From the NCBI RefSeq assembly GCF_023638035.1, contig NZ_JAKRVX010000001.1, positions 372,001-436,000 of the forward strand: a stretch of 64,000 nt of DNA, given 5' to 3'. The notes under the pieces are model-generated. The model was not told where the DNA came from and did not search any database. It worked only from the letters and a program-made list of their open reading frames with translations. The stretch comes from Natronocalculus amylovorans. GTDB taxonomy: Archaea; Halobacteriota; Halobacteria; Halobacteriales; Haloferacaceae. Below are positions 35,119 to 43,957 of this stretch, piece after piece (the first letter of the stretch is position 1; every line of letters starts with the position of its first letter). A program made the translations under genes and the position numbers.

Positions 35119-36495
35119 TTAGTCATCGCTTGCAACGCTACCGCGATCGCGCATCATCCGTGTCGCTCTATCTGCCCACCCACTGTACTGGAATGCGATG
35201 ACCACAAACGCGGCCATCCACAGATATGCAAGGAAGATGCCAACGTAGGCACCAACAATACCCCACTCAAGCACGACCACTGCAAGGTATGAAAATCCGA
35301 CAAAGAATCCAAACATACCTGTGAGCCGGGCAATAAATGGAATGCGCGTCTCACTTGCACCCTGCAGCGATCCTGACACACCGACAAAGAGCGCAAGAAC
35401 AGGGCCAGACAAGCCGTAGACAACGGCGAACTGTGTTGCATAGAACAGTTCTTCGCCATCTCCGCTGCCAAGGAGTTGTACCACCGGTTCTGCCTGCCAC
35501 GCAAGGAGCAAGCCGATTGCACCAACAGTGAGGACGCTCAGCGATGCAACCGCCCATCCGTTAAATCGAGCAGTTGCTGGGTCACCATCGCCGAGCGCTT
35601 GTCCAACAACGATGCTTGCAGCGACATTATATCCACGGGCAAGCGGCCCGGTCACTTGCTGATAGACACGTCTCCCGATTTGGAACCCGGCATTGACCGA
35701 ATCACCGAACCCAAGCAACAACGCATTAAATGGAAACTCTGCAACCTCCGCGACAAATCCTTCCGCCATTCGTGGGGTTGCAATCACAACCAGTTGCTTT
35801 GCGATCGTCCAATCACGTGGGCGAACGAGGTTGATTGACGATGCAGGTCGATAGATGACAACCAACAGTAGTACAGCGGTCACAACGTTTGCAACCGACG
35901 TTGCGATCCCAACCCCAACAACACCAAGCGTGGGCGCGCCAAACAATCCTAACCCGAGCAGGACGGAGCCGCCAATATTCAACGAGTTAGCAAACACGTT
36001 AACGTACATCGGCGTTTTGGTGTCACCAGTTCCCTGCAGCGCACGAGCGCCAATAAGTGCGATATGCCTGAATGGGGCAGTTGCAAAAATAATTGCAAGG
36101 TAGATTGCACCAAGCTGAACCGCTTCCTCACTCGCCGGAAATAGCCCAATTGCAAACTCACCCAAGAGAAATCCGAACACAACAAATGGAATCCCTGCAA
36201 GCGTCCCGATCAAAAGCGCTTGGGTTATCGCTTCACTCCGGTTTTTTTGTGCGCCGCTACCAGTATCTTGGCTCGACAGTGCGATCGCACCACCACCCAT
36301 TCCGAGTCCAATTCGAAGGGGAAAGCGAGCATAAAGATCAGCTAACCCGATCGCAACAACCGCTGCAGGCGAAATTAGGGCAGCAATAATGATGTCAACC
36401 GTCCGCATCAACGTCCGAAACGTCTGCTCTGCCATCACTGGCCAAGCAAGCCCGAATATCCGCTTCCAGACGGCCTTCAGTCGCGCCCACTGCAT
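35119..36495 (-). CDS. MATE-family efflux transporter
   Basis: 458 residues with 12 predicted membrane segments in two homologous halves. Landmarks are FGLAWPVMAEQTFRTLMRTVD, LGMGGGAIALSSQ, ARALQGTGDTKTPMYVNV, and in the second half QIGRRVYQQVTGPLARGYNVA and GSLQGASETRIPFIARL. MATE proteins export cationic compounds using Na+ or H+ gradients; in a halophile Na+ coupling is plausible, but substrate and ion are not readable. Divergent from the small cyclotransferase gene. Confidence 0.93.
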   Translation of the reverse strand: MQWARLKAVWKRIFGLAWPVMAEQTFRTLMRTVDIIIAALISPAAVVAIGLADLYARFPLRIGLGMGGGAIALSSQDTGSGAQKNRSEAITQALLIGTLAGIPFVVFGFLLGEFAIGLFPASEEAVQLGAIYLAIIFATAPFRHIALIGARALQGTGDTKTPMYVNVFANSLNIGGSVLLGLGLFGAPTLGVVGVGIATSVANVVTAVLLLVVIYRPASSINLVRPRDWTIAKQLVVIATPRMAEGFVAEVAEFPFNALLLGFGDSVNAGFQIGRRVYQQVTGPLARGYNVAASIVVGQALGDGDPATARFNGWAVASLSVLTVGAIGLLLAWQAEPVVQLLGSGDGEELFYATQFAVVYGLSGPVLALFVGVSGSLQGASETRIPFIARLTGMFGFFVGFSYLAVVVLEWGIVGAYVGIFLAYLWMAAFVVIAFQYSGWADRATRMMRDRGSVASDD

Positions 36496-36582
36496 GAGGG
36501 TACTTTGAGGAGTAGTTGTTTGATGCTATCGAATCCAGAGAGAAGCGATACACCCATTGTGATCATCTGTAAAACAGCACAG

Positions 36583-36969
36583 GTGGACATATTTGTCTAT
36601 GGAACACTGACCGAAGCCTCGACTGTTGAACAAGTACTTGATGACGAACCATTCTCGTTCGACGGTCAAGCAGTTCTCAAAGGAGTACATCGTGTTGAGT
36701 GTGAGTATCCAACACTAATGCCCGGGGGCGAAACCCATGGTCGAATACTACAGACAGATGCGGTCGGTCTCCTGGATCAATATGAAGGTGTTACTGATGA
36801 ATTGTATACTCGACAGTCGGTTCCAGTCGCAGACCGCCCCGCGACAGCGGACGTGTACATTGGTGATCCTAATCGGCTCAATTGTGAGGAGAACAGCTGG
36901 CCGCACGCGCAAACATTTGTTGACTCTGTAACAACATATCTAACTGAACAAAATGTTGTAATAATATAA
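36583..36969 (+). CDS. gamma-glutamylcyclotransferase-like protein
   Basis: 128 residues from a GTG (VDIFVYGTLTEASTVEQVL). YGTL is the AIG2/GGCT substrate-loop motif, and DQYEGVTDELYTRQSVPV supplies the conserved glutamate expected to be the acid/base. The fold is a small beta-barrel acting on gamma-glutamyl amines, but haloarchaeal members are uncharacterised. The longer frame to 36505 has no family support and overlaps the MATE promoter region. Confidence 0.8.
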   Translation: MDIFVYGTLTEASTVEQVLDDEPFSFDGQAVLKGVHRVECEYPTLMPGGETHGRILQTDAVGLLDQYEGVTDELYTRQSVPVADRPATADVYIGDPNRLNCEENSWPHAQTFVDSVTTYLTEQNVVII

Positions 36970-37032
36970 AATGTATGTGAATAGCAACCGCAGACAGGTG
37001 GCTGACAAGCGTCATACAACTGGTTTACAACG

Positions 37033-37051
37033 CCGCAGTCTTGCGGTTTTT
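37033..37051 (+). terminator. hairpin plus T-run terminator
   Basis: CCGCA-GTCT-TGCGG stem-loop (37033-37046) followed directly by TTTTT. It lies 64 bases after the gamma-glutamylcyclotransferase gene and before the ilvA promoter. Confidence 0.55.
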
Positions 37052-37073
37052 ACTTTCACTCTGCGTGCCACAT

Positions 37074-37122
37074 CTTTATATAGGTCTAAGCCCATCGGAT
37101 AGTTGCACGTCACACGCGTGCA
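37074..37122 (+). promoter_or_regulatory. strong TATA box followed by a 5'-end hairpin, ilvA leader
   Basis: ctttatatag (37074-37083) predicts a start site at about 37104. That start falls exactly at a stem-loop TGCACG/CGTGCA (37104-37109 with 37117-37122, 7-base loop). A C-rich tract (ttccccctttccccctc) follows. The ilvA ATG is about 120 bases downstream, so this RNA either has an unusually long structured leader for a haloarchaeon or ends early as a small RNA. Confidence 0.45.
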
Positions 37123-37225
37123 TTCCCCCTTTCCCCCTCAATTGACTTCCCCGAGCGATCGGACTACTCTGCTTGCATGAATTACTCATCGAAAACCATT
37201 AGCAATTGCTCAAAAGAGAACCGGT

Positions 37226-38437
37226 ATGCTCTCTCTATCGGATATTGAAGCGGCCCAAGGGCGAATCAAATCAGTTGCTCGGAAGACACCGCTTGAACAG
37301 TCATACACGTTCTCAGACAAAACTGGAGCAGACGTACATCTCAAATTGGAGAACTTCCAGCGGACGGGTTCGTTCAAGATACGGGGTGCAATGAATCGGA
37401 TCGTGACGCTCAGTGAGGCTGAGAAGGCTGCAGGAGTTGTTACTGCAAGTGCTGGCAACCATGCACAGGGTGTTGCCCTTGCAGCAACTCGCGCAGGGGT
37501 TGATTCGACAATCGTCATGCCCAAACACGCGCCGATCTCGAAAGTCAAAGCAACAAAACGGTACGGTGGACGAGTAGTCTTACACGGCGAGGACTACAAC
37601 GATGCGCAATCGAAAGCTCACGAGATCGAAGCCAATGAGGACCGAACCTATGTTCACGCCTTTGATGATCCGTACGTAATGGCGGGACAGGGGACGATCG
37701 GACTCGAAATTCTCGAACAGTGTCCGACCGTTGAGACCGTTATCATTCCGATCGGTGGCGGTGGACTCATTTCCGGTATTGCAACAGCAATCAAAGCCAA
37801 GAAACCAGATGTTCGCGTTGTTGGCGTACAGGCAGAAGGTGCCTCAAGTGTTGCGACATCGCTGCAGAAAGGGGCTGTATATGAGATTGATGAGGTGGAT
37901 ACAATTGCCGATGGGATTGCCACACGTGCAGTTGGTCAACAACCATTTTCAGTCATTGAAAAACACGTTGATGAGGTGGTCACAGTAACTGATGAGGAGA
38001 TTGCGCTTGCACTCACGCTCCTGTTAGAGCGTGGAAAAACCCTCGTTGAAGGTGCAGGTGCGGTCGCGCTTGCCGCGCTGCTCTCGGGTGCCGTGTCATA
38101 TGAAGAGGATGAGACGATCGTTCCAGCACTGTGTGGAGGGAATATCGATATGAACGTTCTCACCACAGTCATTGTCAGAGGGCTTGTCCAAATGGGCCGG
38201 TATCTAAAGATTCGAACCGTGCTCAAAGACCGTCCGGGGTCACTCCACGGGCTTATTGACATCATTGCTGAACAACAGGCGAATATTTATGCGATCCATC
38301 ACGATCGAACCTCTCGCCGAATTGGAATGAGCGACACCGAGGTAGAGATTGAACTTGAGACACGTGGAGAAGAGCACGTCGCAGAGCTACTGGCAACGTT
38401 GGAAGCAAATGGCTATACAGTTGAAGTACTGGAGTAG
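37226..38437 (+). CDS. ilvA: threonine ammonia-lyase (threonine deaminase)
   Basis: 403 residues. PLP fold type II: the lysine in ENFQRTGSFKIRGAMN, the SAGNHAQGVA loop, the glycine-rich phosphate loop PIGGGGLISG, and a C-terminal ACT regulatory domain (RTVLKDRPGSLHGLIDIIAEQ). It converts threonine to 2-oxobutanoate and ammonia for isoleucine synthesis. One ACT domain, as in the shorter catabolic/biodegradative-like enzymes. A RidA gene lies 285 bases downstream, consistent with handling of its reactive enamine product. Confidence 0.95.
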   Translation: MLSLSDIEAAQGRIKSVARKTPLEQSYTFSDKTGADVHLKLENFQRTGSFKIRGAMNRIVTLSEAEKAAGVVTASAGNHAQGVALAATRAGVDSTIVMPKHAPISKVKATKRYGGRVVLHGEDYNDAQSKAHEIEANEDRTYVHAFDDPYVMAGQGTIGLEILEQCPTVETVIIPIGGGGLISGIATAIKAKKPDVRVVGVQAEGASSVATSLQKGAVYEIDEVDTIADGIATRAVGQQPFSVIEKHVDEVVTVTDEEIALALTLLLERGKTLVEGAGAVALAALLSGAVSYEEDETIVPALCGGNIDMNVLTTVIVRGLVQMGRYLKIRTVLKDRPGSLHGLIDIIAEQQANIYAIHHDRTSRRIGMSDTEVEIELETRGEEHVAELLATLEANGYTVEVLE

Positions 38438-38443
38438 CTATCG

Positions 38444-38608
38444 CTAGCGTCCAGTAAGCACGTCAGTACTCCCACAGTCAGGACACTGGGTAATTCCGGT
38501 AAACGGTGGGGAATCGATACGGTTCCAACTGTCGCTGCCTGATTCTGCTTCGTACCCGCAGCGTCGACATCGAGAGATAGCGACCTGATCAGTGTTATGT
38601 GCTGCCAT
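38444..38608 (-). CDS. small zinc-ribbon protein
   Basis: 54 residues from MAAHNTDQVAISRCRRCGYE. Cysteine pairs CRRC (14-17) and CPDC (42-45) with aromatic and acidic spacers (WNRIDSPPFTGIT) make a rubredoxin/zinc-ribbon-like knuckle. It lies antisense between ilvA (stop 38437) and ridA, seven bases from the ilvA stop. A haloarchaeal mini zinc finger of unknown function; no family named. Confidence 0.65.
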   Translation of the reverse strand: MAAHNTDQVAISRCRRCGYEAESGSDSWNRIDSPPFTGITQCPDCGSTDVLTGR

Positions 38609-38722
38609 ATGTGCAGATTCCAATTCCCCATGAATAGTTGTAGTGGCACGATACTATCCAACTACTGAAACGTGTGGGATACATTCGGAAGCAATTAAGA
38701 AACCCCCACGAGGAGATAGAGT

Positions 38723-39103
38723 ATGAAACGAATTATCAGCACAGACGATGCACCAGGTGCAGTTGGCGCATACAGCCAAGCAACAACAAATGGATCACTC
38801 CTATTCACTGCAGGGCAAATACCACTGACGCCGGATGGAGAACTGCTCGATGATGCAGATATCGGGACCCAAACTGCGCAGTCGCTCGATAATATTATGG
38901 CGATCCTAGGGGCGGAGGGGCTCGACTCGAGTGCAATTCTAAAAATGACGGTGTTTCTCAACGATATCGAAGACTTCGAGGAGATGAACGAAACATACGC
39001 GACCTACTTCGATGATGAACCACCAGCACGGAGCGCGCTTGAGGTTGGTGCCCTTCCAAAAGGTGCCGGCGTCGAAATTGAAGCGATCGCAACATTCGAA
39101 TAG
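38723..39103 (+). CDS. ridA: RidA-family reactive intermediate deaminase
   Basis: 126 residues. RidA/YjgF motifs: PGAVGAYSQATTNGSLLFTAGQ, QTAQSLDNIMAILGAEG, and the C-terminal PPARSALEVGALPKGAGVEIE including the conserved Arg and Glu. It hydrolyses enamine/imine intermediates (2-aminocrotonate, 2-aminoacrylate) released by PLP enzymes. Proximity to ilvA supports that partnership. Confidence 0.95.
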   Translation: MKRIISTDDAPGAVGAYSQATTNGSLLFTAGQIPLTPDGELLDDADIGTQTAQSLDNIMAILGAEGLDSSAILKMTVFLNDIEDFEEMNETYATYFDDEPPARSALEVGALPKGAGVEIEAIATFE

Positions 39104-39116
39104 CAACGTACTAGCC

Positions 39117-39323
39117 GTGGATCCACGCACAAAATCCAGCCTGTTGTGGGGTATTATTGGTGGAATGAGTTTCGGTGTTCTCGCACAGGCCTACATGATT
39201 ATTGCAGAACCGCTTCCGATCGGCATCTGGGGAGTACTCTTTGGAGGAGTCACTGTTGGCACGATAACTACTGTCGTGACATATGCCACCGAATATCGCC
39301 TGATGCAGAAAGGAAGGACTTAA
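39117..39323 (+). CDS. small two-span membrane protein
   Basis: 68 residues from a GTG (VDPRTKSSLLWGIIGGMSFG). Two hydrophobic segments (about 8-29 and 35-56), separated by LPIG, and a short polar end (TEYRLMQKGRT). It starts 13 bases after ridA, so may be cotranscribed. Not recognised. Confidence 0.6.
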   Translation: MDPRTKSSLLWGIIGGMSFGVLAQAYMIIAEPLPIGIWGVLFGGVTVGTITTVVTYATEYRLMQKGRT

Positions 39324-39352
39324 AATACGCAAGGCGGTATCTTTTGTTGGGA

Positions 39353-39433
39353 GCCAGGATGGCCGAGTGGTAAGGCGCACGCCTGGAAAGCGTGTTCCCT
39401 TTGGGATCCAGGGTTCAAATCCCTGTCCTGGCG
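39353..39433 (+). tRNA. tRNA-Ser (anticodon GGA)
   Basis: 81 nt with a long variable arm. Acceptor GCCAGGA (39353-39359) pairs with TCCTGGC (39426-39432), discriminator G. The anticodon arm CACGC-CTGGAAA-GCGTG gives anticodon GGA. The variable arm (ttccctttgggatc) is followed by T arm CAGGG-TTCAAAT-CCCTG. A T6 run follows at 39434-39439. Confidence 0.95.
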
Positions 39434-39439
39434 TTTTTT

Positions 39440-39633
39440 GACAACCTACAAACTACGTAGTTGCCTCTCTACTCAGGTGTGGTACAGGAACTACAATAAA
39501 ATAGATATTATCAGGACCCCTTCGAAAACAAATGCTGACACACCTGTCTTGTTTGTTAATATAGACTAGCGACTGCGTTTCGATAGTTGGACCAGATTAG
39601 TAATGAACGAGGCAGTCATATAACGAAGAGAAA
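39440..39633. other. 194-bp region between tRNA-Ser and the histidine-rich gene
   Basis: It contains a 12-base perfect palindrome, aactacgtagtt (39451-39462), and AT-rich stretches (aataaaatagatattatc, ttaatatagac). A TATA element for the downstream gene is not certain. No gene supported. Confidence 0.4.
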
Positions 39634-40206
39634 ATGTTTGAAGACCAACCAAAGGGACTCCTATACGTTGCACTCAGCTTGCTGGGTGTAACAGTTCTTA
39701 TTCATTTCATCGGTGGGCTCTCTGAGTTGTATCAGGTGTTAACAAGCGACGGTATTGCTGGATACACTGTACTGATGCTTCTAGGCGGTGCACTACCCCT
39801 CATTGTATTGTCGGCAATGCTTAGTGGTATGCTACAGCCATCTGTAACATATCTGATTCTCTCAATGATGATGGTGCTGTACATTGCGACATATGCTGAT
39901 GTACACGTATTTGGTATGCTTGAATCTACGATAGGAGTGGATCTACATACACATGATCACAGTGAACATAGTCATGATAGTAGCACACATAATGGAGATG
40001 ATCACGGCCACGACCACAATGGACATGACGATGATCATGCTCATGATCACAACGATCATGATAGTGGTCACCGACATGGCCATGATGATGATGGAATCGG
40101 TTCTGTAATTAGCCACCTCCAGGATGATTTTGTTGCACTCGCTGCAAAAGTGAGTGAGGGTGGTGCAGCAGTCGTGTTTGCAATCCTTGCAATCAAAACT
40201 CGATAA
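39634..40206 (+). CDS. histidine-rich membrane protein
   Basis: 190 residues. The first 100 hold about three hydrophobic segments (11-27, 43-63 and 69-95). Then about 55 residues (roughly 105-160) consist mostly of His, Asp, Gly and Asn, with repeated HDH, HGHDHN and HDDDHAHDHN units. A C-terminal hydrophobic helix follows (AAKVSEGGAAVVFAILAIKT). The His/Asp cluster suggests binding of divalent metals such as Zn, Ni, Co or Cu, as in the loops of ZIP/CDF or nickel carriers. No transporter signature is present. Function unknown. Confidence 0.75.
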   Translation: MFEDQPKGLLYVALSLLGVTVLIHFIGGLSELYQVLTSDGIAGYTVLMLLGGALPLIVLSAMLSGMLQPSVTYLILSMMMVLYIATYADVHVFGMLESTIGVDLHTHDHSEHSHDSSTHNGDDHGHDHNGHDDDHAHDHNDHDSGHRHGHDDDGIGSVISHLQDDFVALAAKVSEGGAAVVFAILAIKTR

Positions 40207-40302
40207 AGGTGTTTGAATGATACTTCAGCGCGTGTACGACGGCACAATAAATACAGTTCGTGGAAAAGTTAATTACCATGGGTGGTGTTACCACAAGTGA
40301 CG

Positions 40303-40479
40303 ATGCCAGACACAAAATCCGGCCGGGAGCGGAAAGGGCGCAACAAGCGTGCACAGTTGGAAAGCCGGCTCAACAAACAAGAGTTGAAGACGCTTGGGGC
40401 AGACGATGAGCCACCAGAGCCGGAGGCAGACGATCTCGGTTCGGAGTTTCTTACAGATCCAGACGAATTAGATGATTAA
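40303..40479 (+). CDS. small conserved acidic protein
   Basis: 58 residues: a basic start (MPDTKSGRERKGRNKRAQLE), then an acidic end (DDEPPEPEADDLGSEFLTD). The bipolar charge suggests a binding or intrinsically disordered protein. A TATA-like aagttaattacc (about 40266-40277) lies about 30 bases upstream. I recall comparable short frames upstream of thermosome genes in haloarchaea. No function known. Confidence 0.7.
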   Translation: MPDTKSGRERKGRNKRAQLESRLNKQELKTLGADDEPPEPEADDLGSEFLTDPDELDD

Positions 40480-40612
40480 CGAAGTCATCCGTTAGAGGCT
40501 ATCTAAACCCTATTTTATACGTGTTAAAATGCCTAGCCATGGCTTTGAACAGAAGCATGACGTGACGTACTGCCGAAAAGCTCTCGAGTATTTCTCTTAG
40601 TCAGTAATAGAG

Positions 40613-40620
40613 TATATAAA
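40613..40620 (+). promoter_or_regulatory. strong TATA box without an adjacent gene
   Basis: tatataaa after gag (tagagtatataaaagcg). Transcription would begin near 40640, 140 bases before the thermosome start. Confidence 0.5.
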
Positions 40621-40750
40621 AGCGTGCTCTGTGAAATAAAAGTGCATTGTTAACACCTAACATAAAATACGACTAATCGTTAGACTGCGTACGATTTTTT
40701 CGGTTGAAGGTCGTGTAGGACCCACCAGTCTAACTACGCATATACGATAC

Positions 40751-40760
40751 TTTTTTATAG
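40751..40760 (+). promoter_or_regulatory. TATA box of the thermosome gene
   Basis: ttttttatag is centred 25 bases upstream of the ATG at 40781, so the transcript is nearly leaderless. This chose the ATG at 40781 over the GTG at 40778. Confidence 0.7.
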
Positions 40761-40780
40761 AATCACAAACAATCATTGTG

Positions 40781-42451
40781 ATGACTATGAGCCAGCGAAT
40801 GCAAGGACAACCGATGATCATTCTCGGAGAGGATTCTCAGCGCGTCAAAGACCGTGACGCCCAAGAGTACAACATCTCAGCAGCGCGCGCAGTTGCTGAT
40901 GCGGTTCGATCGACACTCGGCCCAAAAGGGATGGACAAGATGCTTGTCGACTCGATGGGCGATGTCACCATCACGAACGATGGTGTGACCATCCTCACCG
41001 AGATGGACATCGACAATCCAACCGCAGAGATGATTATCGAGGTCGCAGAGACACAGGAGGACGAAGCAGGCGACGGTACAACAACCGCTGTTGCGATCGC
41101 TGGTGAACTCCTGAAAAACGCAGAGGACCTCCTTGAGCAGGATATTCACCCAACAGCAGTCATTAAAGGCTACCACATGGCAAGCGAGAAGGCTCGCGAA
41201 GAGATCGACAATATCGCAGACCGCGTCGACTCTGACGACACCGAGCTCCTCAAGAAGGTTGCAGAAACTTCGATGACTGGCAAGAGCGCAGACCTCGATC
41301 GCGAGGTTCTTGCAGAGCTCATCGTTGAAGCAGTTCAGCAGATCACTGTTGATGCAGACGACGGTTCCTCGGTTGTCGACCTCGAAAATCTCAAGATCGA
41401 AACCCAAACAGGACGCTCCGCACGTGAGTCCGACCTTCTCAAAGGCGCAGTCATCAACAAAGACCCGGTCCACGATGACATGCCGCTGAACTTTGAGGAC
41501 GCGGACATCCTCCTTCTCAACGAGCCAGTTGAGGTTGAAGAAGCAGATGTTGATACGCAGGTCTCGATCGAAAGCCCAGACCAGCTCCAGAAGTTCCTTG
41601 ACCAGGAGGAAACGCAGCTCAAACAGAAAGTTCAACAGATCGTTGACTCAGGCGCTGACGTCGTCTTCTGTCAGAAAGGAATCGATGACCTCGCACAGCA
41701 CTACCTCGCAAAAGAGGGTATTCTTGCAGTTCGCCGAACAAAGAAATCCGACCTCAAATTCCTCAAAAACGTTGTTGGCGGAAAAATCGTCTCCGATCTC
41801 GACAGTCTCACTGCAGATGACCTTGGAAACGGCTCAGTCACCCGCGACGACGAGGACGAACTCTTCTACGTCGAAGGTGAAGGCGATGAGATCCACGGTG
41901 TGACACTACTCATTCGTGGCTCAACCGACCATGTTGTCGAGGAGCTTGAACGCGGTATGCAGGATGCGATCGACGTTGTCGCAACAACCGTCTCTGACGG
42001 GCGCGTCCTCGCTGGGGGTGGCGCAATCGAAGTCGAGCTTGCATCACGACTCCGTGACTACGCAGACTCCGTCTCCGGCCGCGAGCAGCTCGCTGTCGAA
42101 GCATTTGCAGACTCGCTTGAGCTTGTTCCACGCGTCCTTGCAGAGAACGCAGGCCTTGATGCGATCGATCTGCTCGTTGATCTTCGTGCAGAACACCAAG
42201 CAGGCAACAAACGTGCAGGCCTAAATGCCTTCTCCGGTGATGTCGAAGATACCTTCGAGGCAGGCATTGTCGAGCCAGCACACGCCAAAGAGCAGGCAGT
42301 AGCATCCGCAGCAGAAGCCGCAAACCTCGTCCTCAAGATTGACGACATCATCGCCGCAGGCGACCTCTCCACAAAAGGAGACGGCGACGATGACCCAGCC
42401 GGCGGCATGGGTGGAATGGGTGGTATGGGCGGCATGGGCGGTGCAATGTAA
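40781..42451 (+). CDS. thermosome subunit (group II chaperonin)
   Basis: 556 residues. Group II chaperonin: [13 protein letters not shown] and [12 protein letters not shown] near the N-terminus, the [15 protein letters not shown] nucleotide motif, the apical domain with its helical protrusion region, and [16 protein letters not shown]...[13 protein letters not shown] in the equatorial domain. The tail is a GGM repeat ([16 protein letters not shown]), as in many chaperonins. ATP-dependent folding in a double ring. Codons here are more C/G-ending than in neighbouring genes, which fits high expression. Haloarchaea usually have two or three subunit types; which one this is was not determined. Confidence 0.96.
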   Translation: MTMSQRMQGQPMIILGEDSQRVKDRDAQEYNISAARAVADAVRSTLGPKGMDKMLVDSMGDVTITNDGVTILTEMDIDNPTAEMIIEVAETQEDEAGDGTTTAVAIAGELLKNAEDLLEQDIHPTAVIKGYHMASEKAREEIDNIADRVDSDDTELLKKVAETSMTGKSADLDREVLAELIVEAVQQITVDADDGSSVVDLENLKIETQTGRSARESDLLKGAVINKDPVHDDMPLNFEDADILLLNEPVEVEEADVDTQVSIESPDQLQKFLDQEETQLKQKVQQIVDSGADVVFCQKGIDDLAQHYLAKEGILAVRRTKKSDLKFLKNVVGGKIVSDLDSLTADDLGNGSVTRDDEDELFYVEGEGDEIHGVTLLIRGSTDHVVEELERGMQDAIDVVATTVSDGRVLAGGGAIEVELASRLRDYADSVSGREQLAVEAFADSLELVPRVLAENAGLDAIDLLVDLRAEHQAGNKRAGLNAFSGDVEDTFEAGIVEPAHAKEQAVASAAEAANLVLKIDDIIAAGDLSTKGDGDDDPAGGMGGMGGMGGMGGAM

Positions 42452-42597
42452 CCACGAAAGGGGCACTGCACATTCGTTGCGCTGTACTGCTATCGATCAC
42501 ATATTTTTTGAGTGTTGCTGTTAGAGCCAGAGGCATCATTGGTGATCGCTCCATAGAATCTACAGGAATTAAATATCAACCGGCAAATAGTGCGCAC

Positions 42598-43590
42598 ATG
42601 GAGACGCTGCTGCTCAACAGTGCGGATGTCAACGAAAACGCAAAAATGGCCGATCTGATTCCGGCGATCGAAGACGCATTTGCGGCCTACGAACGTGGCG
42701 ATGCACAGATGCCGCCAAAATCGTACATCGATCTGCCACAGTACAACGGTGATTTCCGATCGATGCCCGCATATCTCGATGCTGGTGAGTGGGACGCCGC
42801 AGGGATCAAATGGGTAAATGTTCACACCGACAATAACGACAAATATGATCTTCCAACAGTGCTTGGAACGATGATATATTCGGATCCGAAAAATGCGTTC
42901 CCACTGGCGATCATGGATGGGACAGAGTTGACAATGCTTCGAACTGGTGCCGCAGCAGCAGTTGCAACGGATCATCTAGCAGTGGAGGACGCAACCTCAA
43001 TGGGTATCATCGGTGCCGGTGTCCAATCATATACACAACTACAGGCGATTTCGACGATTCGGCCAATCGACGAAGTTGTTATTTCCGATCTTGATGAAGA
43101 ACGGGTTGCCGCGTTTATTGATGCATTTGACGATACCTTCGATGTTCGTGCAGGCACAATTAGTGAGGCAGCGTCCTGTGATGTGCTCTCGACAGTGACC
43201 CCAGTCGAGTCACCGATCGTTTCAAAATCGGATGTTGGCGAGCACACACATATCAACGCAATGGGTGCTGATGCAGAAGGAAAACACGAGCTTGCAGACC
43301 AAATTCTTCTCGATGCAAAACTCGTTATCGACGACTACGAGCAGACGACACACTCCGGTGAAATCAATGTCCCGTGGAGCGAGGGTATTCTCTCGGATGA
43401 GGATATCTACGGAGAGATTGGGGAGATCGTTGTTGGCGAGAAGGATGGACGGATCGGATCCGATGGCGTCACTGTCTTTGACTCAACAGGACTCGCAATT
43501 CAGGATGTTGCGGCCGCTCACGTCGTCTACGAGCATGCGGCTGAAAACGAGAACGGCTATCCGTTCGATCTGATTGGGCTCAATCAGTAG
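42598..43590 (+). CDS. alanine dehydrogenase / ornithine cyclodeaminase family enzyme
   Basis: 330 residues from METLLLNSADVNENAKM. The mu-crystallin family is shown by MPPKSYIDLPQYNGDFRSMPAYL, GIKWVNVHTDNN, the ALAIMDG-like FPLAIMDGTELTMLRTGAAAAVA block, and the NAD-binding GIIGAGVQSYTQL motif. Relatives are the archaeal alanine dehydrogenase and bacterial ornithine cyclodeaminase; the sequence alone does not separate these. A TATA-like aattaaatatc lies about 25 bases upstream and sets the start. The frame before it is not conserved in style. Confidence 0.88.
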   Translation: METLLLNSADVNENAKMADLIPAIEDAFAAYERGDAQMPPKSYIDLPQYNGDFRSMPAYLDAGEWDAAGIKWVNVHTDNNDKYDLPTVLGTMIYSDPKNAFPLAIMDGTELTMLRTGAAAAVATDHLAVEDATSMGIIGAGVQSYTQLQAISTIRPIDEVVISDLDEERVAAFIDAFDDTFDVRAGTISEAASCDVLSTVTPVESPIVSKSDVGEHTHINAMGADAEGKHELADQILLDAKLVIDDYEQTTHSGEINVPWSEGILSDEDIYGEIGEIVVGEKDGRIGSDGVTVFDSTGLAIQDVAAAHVVYEHAAENENGYPFDLIGLNQ

Positions 43591-43618
43591 AACCCGACTT
43601 TTTCGAAGAAGTGTATTT

Positions 43619-43843
43619 TCAACGTACTTGTCGAGCAACGAACTCGGTCAGTTTTGAGAGTCCCCAGAAGACTGCAAGAACCGGAAGCAGTGGGAGCACA
43701 AATATCGCTAAGATAGCGATCATCAACCAGCCGACAATATCCATCTCCATATTAGGCAGATCGCCTTGGGGCTTCGTCACGGTACGATATAGTGGTACAT
43801 CTGGAAGCTCTTCACGGACTGCAGTGGTTATATCAAGCGCCAT
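43619..43843 (-). CDS. small membrane protein (DUF7535-like)
   Basis: 74 residues from MALDITTAVREELPDVPLYR. One long hydrophobic stretch, MDIVGWLMIAILAIFVLPLL and onward (residues 34-62), then KLTEFVARQVR. I recall a haloarchaeal family of this shape named DUF7535; not verified. The frame to 44113 adds a cysteine-rich, non-acidic segment with no support. Convergent with the dehydrogenase gene (28 bases). Confidence 0.65.
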   Translation of the reverse strand: MALDITTAVREELPDVPLYRTVTKPQGDLPNMEMDIVGWLMIAILAIFVLPLLPVLAVFWGLSKLTEFVARQVR

Positions 43844-43957
43844 AATAGAGTGTACGCTATCCGAGCGGTTAACCGTATTTGTGATCCATCCAAATAATGG
43901 GATGTAAGAGAGAGGTAGCCCCAGAAAAACTATACTGACACAAAAAGCACAAATAGT

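Larger units (their letters stand above)
40480..40780. promoter_or_regulatory. 300-bp intergenic region upstream of the thermosome gene
   Basis: It contains two TATA boxes (40613-40620 and 40751-40760) and AT-rich sequence (accctattttatacgtg, aataaaagtgcattg). I see no coding frame. The first box has no gene at leaderless distance, so either the thermosome has a second promoter or a non-coding RNA starts here. Confidence 0.5.

Noticed and set aside
39451-39462. 12-base palindrome aactacgtagtt as a CRISPR or mobile-element end
   Set aside because: Occurs once, with no repeat copies or spacer pattern nearby; kept only as a note on the intergenic region.
40877-41635. 252-residue frame antisense to the thermosome gene
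   Set aside because: A shadow caused by the codon bias of the thermosome gene; residues are unlike haloarchaeal proteins.
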